Part shown: positions 4,674-9,578 of the stretch, piece by piece
Numbering within the stretch: position 1 is the first letter of the stretch
Layout: every line of letters begins with the position of its first letter
Assembly (NCBI GenBank): GCA_030630165.1
Contig: DAOVNN010000088.1
Span: 1-9,578, forward strand
Direction: 5' to 3'
Source of the DNA: Candidatus Krumholzibacteriota bacterium
GTDB taxonomy: Bacteria; Krumholzibacteriota; Krumholzibacteriia; Krumholzibacteriales; Krumholzibacteriaceae
Length of the DNA stretch: 9,578 nt
Notes under the pieces: model-generated
The model's input: the letters and a program-made list of their open reading frames with translations, nothing else
Told to the model about the DNA's origin: nothing
The model's database searches: none
Position numbers and translations under genes: made by a program

Positions 4674-6947
4674 ATGAGAATGAAAGCACCGCCCCTGATC
4701 TTCGGAATGATCATCTTCCTGCTTCTGTCTTCTCCGGTATCAGCCCGGGACGATAAGAAGCAGCAGGACTTTGTGCCGGTATATCACCCCGAGATGACTA
4801 TCCGCCGAGCCGCGGGCCCTATCAAGCTCGATGGAGTACTCGACGATGAGGGCTGGAAAGGCGCCGCCAGGGCTGACAATTTTGCCGAGCACAGCCCCGG
4901 CGACCAGACGCAGCCGGCTGTCAGCACCGAGGTCCTCGTAACATACGACGACCAGAATCTCTACGTCGCCTGGATCTGCTACGACGACCCCGGTGAGGTA
5001 CGCGCCTCGTTCTGCGAGAGGGACAGGATCTTTTCCGACGACTTCGTGATGCTCATGATCGACACCTACGGCGAGGCTACACTCGCCTACGAGATCGCCT
5101 CTAATCCCCTCGGGATACCGGGCGACCTCCTCTTCTCCTCCGCCCACGGAGAGGATATCTCCTTCAGCATGATATTCGAGACGATGGGAAAGATCACCGA
5201 GTTCGGCTGGGTCGTAGAGATGAAGGTCCCTTTCAGGAGCCTCCGTTTTCCCAACAGTGAAGATCAGGTATGGCGCGTCGACTTCTGGCGCAATCGCCCG
5301 AGAGAGGTCCGCTACCAGTATTCCTGGGCCGCCTACGACCGCGACATCGACTGCTGGCCCTGCCAGTGGGGAACGATGAAAGGCCTGTCGGACATAAACG
5401 CGGGAACGGGATTCGAGCTCCTGCCATCCGTCGTCGGTTACCAGACGGGCTCGCTCGATAATAACGGCGAGTTCCAGAACAAGGATCCCGATGGAGAGCT
5501 CGGCTTGGGGATCAAGTACGACTTTACCTCAGAGATATCCGCCGGCGTAACGATCAATCCCGATTTCAGCCAGGTCGAATCAGATGCCGCGCAGATCGAT
5601 GTCAATTCGACATTTGCCCTCTTCTACCCCGAGCGCCGGCCATTCTTCCAGCAGGGCCGTGATATCTTCAATACTGACTTCAACGCGATATACACACGCT
5701 CGATCAACGATCCATCGGTCGCGGGCAAGATGATCATGCGCAAGGGGGCCAACAGCCTCGCCTTTCTCTCGGCGTACGACGAGAATTCGATAGTGATCCT
5801 TCCCTTCGAGGAGGAGAGCAGGTATGTCGCCAACGGCAGGAGTTTTTCCAACCTGCTGAGGTTCCGTCACGATCTGGGCGAGGGATCACACCTGGGGCTC
5901 GTCGCGACGGACAGGCGATTCGACGGCGGAGGATCAGGATCGTTGGCAAGTGTGGACGGCCAGATACGCCTGACCCAGAGCAACTCCATCGAATTCCAGA
6001 TCATCGGGTCCCACACTGAAGAGATTAACAATCCCGGACTGACAGACAGCGCTTTCAACGAGCAGACATTCGATAATGGAAAATACACGGCCGCCCTCGA
6101 CGGCGAAGAGTTTTCAGGACACGCATTGACCATCGGGCTGGAGAGAAGTACGGGCAATTACTGGCTCGGGGGAAGCTACCGGGAGCGGAGCCCGACCTTC
6201 CGCGCCGACAACGGATTCGAACCCCAGAACAATGACAGGGTTGCGCATGCCAATATCGGTGGTATCAAGAGATTCGAAGACAGCAAGGTCATGGAAAACA
6301 TCAACGGGAACTTCAATCTCGGCAGGAAGTGGAACTTCGATGGCGTCCAGAAGGACGAATGGGCAATGCTCAACTTCGAGCTGAGGTTCCGAGCTGCCCA
6401 GACAGGGATCCACAGCCGTTTGATGACGAGCAACGAGCTCTTCGGCGGGATCCAGTTCGACGATATCTGGCTGGCGCACACCTGCTTTCGTACAACGCCG
6501 TGGGAAGCTCTCACTTTCGGAGCCAACTACGATTACGGCCACAGGATAGCGAGACGCCATCTGGTGATGGGCAAGGAAGTGAACTACGGCGTATGGGCCG
6601 ATATCAGGCCGATCAGCAGACTGCTTGTCTCCGCTTCGTATCACCGCATCCTCAGCGATGACCTCGAGACCGATGAGAGGCTTTTCTCACAGTCGATATT
6701 CCGTCTGCGGGCCAACCTGCAGATGTCCCGGAGGTTCTCGTTCAGACTCATCACCCAGTATAACGACAGGTACCATACATGGGATCTCGATCCGCTGCTC
6801 ACCTACAGGGTCAATTCGCTGTCGGTCTTCTACATCGGCTCGACCCACAGCTATGGGGAATTCGCTCTTGATGAGAGCAGCCGGGAGGACTGGCACCTTA
6901 CGGAGAGACAGTACTTCCTCAAGTTCCAGTACCTCTTCCAGCTCTGA
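4674..6947 (+). CDS. CBM9-like / DUF5916 outer-membrane beta-barrel protein
   Basis: This is a 757-residue exported protein. Residues 1-24 are a signal peptide ending in VSA before RDD. Residues about 47-238 form a carbohydrate-binding family 9-like beta-sandwich, seen as PIKLDGVLDDEGW (49-61), YDDQNLYVAWICYDD (91-105), FVMLMIDTY (124-132) and WVVEMKVPFRSLRF (179-192). Residues about 245-757 are DUF5916, recognised by NPDFSQVESD (295-304) and PERRPFFQQG (319-328) followed by IYTRSI. The remainder is alternating polar/hydrophobic strands rich in aromatic residues, ending in QYFLKFQYLFQL, as expected of an outer-membrane barrel. Length is normal for the family. Its biological function is not established; surface glycan binding or uptake is often suspected from the CBM9-like part. 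The ATG at 4674 has no clear Shine-Dalgarno sequence; in-frame ATGs at 4680 and 4707 are no better, and the chosen start gives a complete signal peptide. Confidence 0.87.
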   Translation: MRMKAPPLIFGMIIFLLLSSPVSARDDKKQQDFVPVYHPEMTIRRAAGPIKLDGVLDDEGWKGAARADNFAEHSPGDQTQPAVSTEVLVTYDDQNLYVAWICYDDPGEVRASFCERDRIFSDDFVMLMIDTYGEATLAYEIASNPLGIPGDLLFSSAHGEDISFSMIFETMGKITEFGWVVEMKVPFRSLRFPNSEDQVWRVDFWRNRPREVRYQYSWAAYDRDIDCWPCQWGTMKGLSDINAGTGFELLPSVVGYQTGSLDNNGEFQNKDPDGELGLGIKYDFTSEISAGVTINPDFSQVESDAAQIDVNSTFALFYPERRPFFQQGRDIFNTDFNAIYTRSINDPSVAGKMIMRKGANSLAFLSAYDENSIVILPFEEESRYVANGRSFSNLLRFRHDLGEGSHLGLVATDRRFDGGGSGSLASVDGQIRLTQSNSIEFQIIGSHTEEINNPGLTDSAFNEQTFDNGKYTAALDGEEFSGHALTIGLERSTGNYWLGGSYRERSPTFRADNGFEPQNNDRVAHANIGGIKRFEDSKVMENINGNFNLGRKWNFDGVQKDEWAMLNFELRFRAAQTGIHSRLMTSNELFGGIQFDDIWLAHTCFRTTPWEALTFGANYDYGHRIARRHLVMGKEVNYGVWADIRPISRLLVSASYHRILSDDLETDERLFSQSIFRLRANLQMSRRFSFRLITQYNDRYHTWDLDPLLTYRVNSLSVFYIGSTHSYGEFALDESSREDWHLTERQYFLKFQYLFQL

Positions 6948-6959
6948 TCACCTTCTCGA

Positions 6960-8024
6960 TCATTCCGTGTTGTCCTCTATCGCCTTTTCCAGCCAGAGCC
7001 TCCTGATGTTCGAGATGTCGAATGCCAATGCGCTTTCTCTGGCATTGGCTCTCAGCTTCCCGTACAACTCGTCATCTTCGGTCAGTTGACTTATCGCATC
7101 GGACAGCGCACCGACATCCCCGTCCGGGATAAGAAGACCGTTTTCCCCTTGCCGGATTATCTCGCCGGGGCCGCCGACGCAATCGAAGCTGATCACCGGA
7201 GTCCCGCAGGCAAGACTTTCTACCAGGACGTTCCCGAAACCTTCGTATCTCGATGACATCACAAGGAATCTGGCCTTCTTCATGTACTTGAATGGATTGC
7301 TCTCTATGCCCGAAAGCCATATCTCTCCTTCATGACCCAGAGCCCTGACCTGCCGCTCCAGCTTTACCCTCTCCATCCCCTCACCGAGAATGATCAGGTC
7401 ATGACTCCTCGATATCCCCGAACTGTGATATGCGTCGATGAGCATGTCGAATCCCTTCTGGGGATGCAGGCTCCCGACAGCGAGTATGAAAGGCCTGTCC
7501 CGCCCGACGGGTTCGGCCATCGACCTCTCGATACTATTCATATCAACCGGATTGTATATCACCTCGACATTGCGTACGCCGAAATCTTCCAAAAGGATCT
7601 CTCTCAGCCCGCGGGATACGACTATTGTCTTTTTGACATTTCGAAGGTTGTAAAACCTCCTGACAATCCATTGTTCGATCCGCGGATACATATGCGGATT
7701 GTTATGAATCGATGGATAGACTTTAAACCCGGTGAGTATGACTGCCATGTTACCCATGAAGGACAGTATCCTGTCCGGCCTGATCCTCCTGATGATACGC
7801 CTCAGCTTCCATGACCTCGCGAGGAGGGCCGGAACCTTCCTGATCCCCCCTCTTACCTCTGAGCGCAGATTGATCAGCCTGCCCCCGTACTCGTAATCCA
7901 CCGGGTCCCTGAATATCACTACGGTGACGTCATATTCCTGCTCCAGTTCCCTGCTGAGGATACTGACGATCCTTTCTGCGCCTCCCCTCTTCAGGGAAGG
8001 AACAACAAGCATGATTTTTTTCAT
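6960..8024 (-). CDS. GT4 family glycosyltransferase
   Basis: This 354-residue retaining glycosyltransferase of the GT-B fold is expected to act at the cytoplasmic face of the inner membrane. It would transfer a sugar from a nucleotide donor to a growing lipid-linked glycan. The N-terminal domain starts with VPSLKRGGAERIV (8-20), the GGAER glycine loop of this family. The C-terminal donor domain begins at about 178 with FILAVGSLHPQKGFDMLIDA, then LGEGMER, then the EX7E motif with Glu261 and Glu269 in YEGFGNVLVES, followed by GTPVISFDCVGGPGEII. The pattern NPFKYMKKARFLVMSSRYEG resembles the PglH/PglJ-like N-acetylhexosamine transferases, but donor and acceptor cannot be read from sequence. Its start codon overlaps the stop of the upstream pyruvyl transferase gene as ATGA, so translation is probably coupled; the ribosome-binding site is weak (GAGAG). 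It is the last gene of this operon and converges with the DUF5916 gene, 12 nt away. Confidence 0.92.
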   Translation of the reverse strand: MKKIMLVVPSLKRGGAERIVSILSRELEQEYDVTVVIFRDPVDYEYGGRLINLRSEVRGGIRKVPALLARSWKLRRIIRRIRPDRILSFMGNMAVILTGFKVYPSIHNNPHMYPRIEQWIVRRFYNLRNVKKTIVVSRGLREILLEDFGVRNVEVIYNPVDMNSIERSMAEPVGRDRPFILAVGSLHPQKGFDMLIDAYHSSGISRSHDLIILGEGMERVKLERQVRALGHEGEIWLSGIESNPFKYMKKARFLVMSSRYEGFGNVLVESLACGTPVISFDCVGGPGEIIRQGENGLLIPDGDVGALSDAISQLTEDDELYGKLRANARESALAFDISNIRRLWLEKAIEDNTE

Positions 8025-9256
8025 ATTATTCTCTCTAGTATCGCCCCGGCCTCAAAGGCCCTTTCCTGCATCACGGGGATCCTGTCACGCAGATGATCCC
8101 TCACATAATCCTTCTGCCGAACCAGCATCCCCAGCCTGTCCGCGACCAGATCGACGGAGATCTTCTCCGGAGCGATGCAATAATCGAGATGGTCGTATAC
8201 ATCCATGTTGATACCTCTGGCCTTCATGCTGTATGCGAAACTGATCGTAGGTACGGATGAGGAAAGCGCCGCGATGGTAGAGTGTGTTCTGGCCCCGGCG
8301 AAGAGGTTCATCCGGCTGATTATCCACTTAGTCTCGGCACTGTTGAAATCAGGACCTATCAGTTCTACACGTTCGATGTCCGCCCGTGTCAGAGACTGCA
8401 GTACGCTCTTCATAAAGATATAGTCGTCGTTAGACGGCGTTCCCGTCACATGGGGAATCAGATAGATATGACAGTCCGTAACATCGAGGAAACTCTCTAT
8501 TATCTGACCGACCATCCGCCGCCATTCATTCAGGTCACCCCCGGTAACGAATCTTGCCATGAGGGGGCTTAGATTAAGTCCTATCGAATCATCAGCGATA
8601 ACCGGCCTTCGGTTCCCTTCCGGTTCCTCCGGCTCCATAACATAGGCCGGATCCGCTACCAGATGGACATTATCCTCGAGGCCCTGCTCAGCAAGATATT
8701 TTACAGTAGATGTCTCACGCGCGAAAATGTGGACTTTCCTTAAATGTTCGATAATGAACTTCTCGTACGATGGATATCTGGAAAAAGGCCCGATCGAAGC
8801 GCCCCAGATGATCATCGGTTTCCCGTGATCGAGCACCAGATTGTTGAGATATACGTAGTTTCTCGCCGTCTTGTTATAATAGATAGAGTAGTTATCCCCT
8901 CCCAGAGACAGGACCGCATCAGCCCCATCGATAAAAGGCTTCATCTCCCTGAACATGATGTGCTTGATCAGTCCAGGTCTTATCACTCTCAAAGCCTGTA
9001 TGGTAAACCACATCGGATCGAAACGATTATATATCTGGACCATTTTCCGGTGGATAATCGATGGATCAGTCTCGCCGCTGCTCTGCTCGACAAACTGCCG
9101 GCGGTTTTTATAGGAACTTACAGCGATAAATCCCGGCTCGTCGAAATATCTGCGCAGTATCCTGACGGTTCCCCGGGTAATCGCCTCACATCCACGGTTG
9201 AAGTATGACCCGTTACCGGCAAAGATGAACGTTTTGCCTTTTTTTACAGATTCCAT
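8021..9256 (-). CDS. Polysaccharide pyruvyl transferase family protein (WcaK/CsaB-like)
   Basis: This 411-residue cytoplasmic enzyme resembles the family that transfers a pyruvyl group from phosphoenolpyruvate to a sugar, making a ketal on surface polysaccharides. Features in order are a glycine loop FAGNGSYFNRGCEAITRGT (12-30), ADAVLSLGGDNYS (112-124), WGASIGPFSRY (151-161), an AREtSt..YL segment (179-188) and DPAYVMEP (202-209). The C-terminal half has GLNLSP (226-231), FAGARTHSTIAALSSSVPTISF (319-340) and AYSMKARGIN (341-350). The G-x-R-x-H element with His324 is the best-conserved part of the family's nucleotide-binding-like domain. Length is typical. Members are also found in clusters where the substrate is not pyruvate-modified, so the exact reaction is inferred. 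The gene lies 14 nt after the upstream partial gene and overlaps the GT4 gene by 4 nt. A clear ribosome-binding site before the ATG at 9256 is lacking, which fits an internal operon position. Confidence 0.88.
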   Translation of the reverse strand: MESVKKGKTFIFAGNGSYFNRGCEAITRGTVRILRRYFDEPGFIAVSSYKNRRQFVEQSSGETDPSIIHRKMVQIYNRFDPMWFTIQALRVIRPGLIKHIMFREMKPFIDGADAVLSLGGDNYSIYYNKTARNYVYLNNLVLDHGKPMIIWGASIGPFSRYPSYEKFIIEHLRKVHIFARETSTVKYLAEQGLEDNVHLVADPAYVMEPEEPEGNRRPVIADDSIGLNLSPLMARFVTGGDLNEWRRMVGQIIESFLDVTDCHIYLIPHVTGTPSNDDYIFMKSVLQSLTRADIERVELIGPDFNSAETKWIISRMNLFAGARTHSTIAALSSSVPTISFAYSMKARGINMDVYDHLDYCIAPEKISVDLVADRLGMLVRQKDYVRDHLRDRIPVMQERAFEAGAILERII

Positions 9257-9270
9257 GATATTTCAGTCAC

Positions 9271-9578
9271 TCAACCCTTCAACAGATTCTTCAGTTTGTA
9301 CCTGATGCTCTGCGGCAGATGCCTTGCCTCGTTGATACAATTGCTCAGGAAGATCCGGAACCGGAGCCTTTTCTTGAACAGGTCGAGCCCGGGTTCCTCA
9401 AGCTGCTCAAGAAAAATGTCGTGAACCATCGCGGCGATCCTGATCCTCTGTCTTTGCAACATCCTGTACAGAGATGTACCTGCAGAACCGTCCGGCACCA
9501 GCCTCTTTCGAGGCCGCCGCAGACCACTCTTTTCGGAAAGGTACAACCTGTACTGCAGACCTTCCCTCCTCTGCCGAA
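9271..9578 (-). CDS. C-terminal end of an unrecognised basic protein, partial
   Basis: The minus-strand frame is open from the window edge to a TGA at 9273-9271, giving about 101 residues. The first visible in-frame start-like codon (TTG at 9544-9546) has no ribosome-binding site and the frame runs through it to the edge, so I treat this as the 3' part of a longer gene. The segment is rich in Arg and Lys, with amphipathic stretches such as RMLQRQRIRIAAMVHDIFLEQLEEP and a basic tail RYKLKNLLKG when read in pieces. No domain, signal or membrane segment is recognisable. Codon use (AGG, ATC, CTG, GAG) matches the two downstream genes. The 14-nt gap before the pyruvyl transferase gene makes it part of the same operon, so a role in polysaccharide synthesis is likely by context only. 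Confidence 0.6.
   Translation of the reverse strand, partial: RQRREGLQYRLYLSEKSGLRRPRKRLVPDGSAGTSLYRMLQRQRIRIAAMVHDIFLEQLEEPGLDLFKKRLRFRIFLSNCINEARHLPQSIRYKLKNLLKG

Noticed and set aside
4670..4675. Perfect TATAAT overlapping the start codon of the DUF5916 gene
   Set aside because: It would start transcription inside the signal-peptide codons, and there is no -35-like hexamer 16-18 nt upstream. The upstream pair TTGCGG/TATATT is better placed.
6945..6962. TGATC...GATCA inverted repeat between the convergent DUF5916 and GT4 genes
   Set aside because: Only 5 bp with an 8-nt loop, and the symmetry follows largely from both genes ending in TGA; it is too weak to call a bidirectional terminator.
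9345..9527. Minus-strand frame containing a CTGCC cysteine cluster, suggestive of a ferredoxin-like motif
   Set aside because: The spacing does not match a ferredoxin motif, the frame stops well before the operon junction, and the overlapping frame ending at 9271 has the codon use of its neighbours.

Overview
The window is one contiguous piece of a bacterial chromosome, densely coded and moderately GC-rich. The mix of genes suggests a poorly cultivated Gram-negative lineage of the FCB type (Krumholzibacteriota, Eisenbacteria and Latescibacterota are the groups I would test first). It has a long lipoprotein built from propeller repeats, a CBM9-like plus DUF5916 outer-membrane protein, a secreted TPR protein, and the start of a surface-polysaccharide cluster. 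That placement is inference from gene content; no rRNA or other marker gene is present.

Left part (1-2336): the C-terminal 36 residues of a MalK/UgpC-type sugar ABC transporter ATPase end at 111. They converge, with a 6-nt gap, on a large minus-strand lipoprotein gene (118-2028) made of 14 repeats of a WGSSGSDVYAVG / HYDGSGW type. A roughly 300-nt divergent intergenic region follows, with a plausible promoter on each strand.

Middle part (2337-6947, all plus strand): a small orphan protein that looks like a PD-(D/E)XK (restriction-endonuclease-fold) domain comes first. Next is a secreted TPR protein with a DUF2271-like C-terminal domain, then a CBM9-like/DUF5916 outer-membrane barrel protein. 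The gaps between them are 144 and 132 nt and each holds its own candidate promoter, so they are probably separate transcription units. The last two and the lipoprotein are all envelope or exported proteins.

Right part (6960-9578, all minus strand): a tightly packed operon enters from the right edge. It contains the C-terminal end of an unrecognised basic protein, then a polysaccharide pyruvyl transferase family protein, then a GT4 glycosyltransferase. The last two overlap by 4 nt (ATGA). This is the downstream end of an exopolysaccharide, capsule or O-antigen type cluster whose main body lies beyond 9578.

I found no tRNA, rRNA, CRISPR array, insertion sequence or integrase. The points most worth a second look are the N-/C-terminal 'velcro' arrangement of the 14-repeat lipoprotein, the orphan nuclease-fold protein with EVH in place of ExK, the internal duplication of the TPR protein, and paired dyads lying over the candidate promoter of the DUF5916 gene. 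I see no clear multi-gene system that is obviously new.
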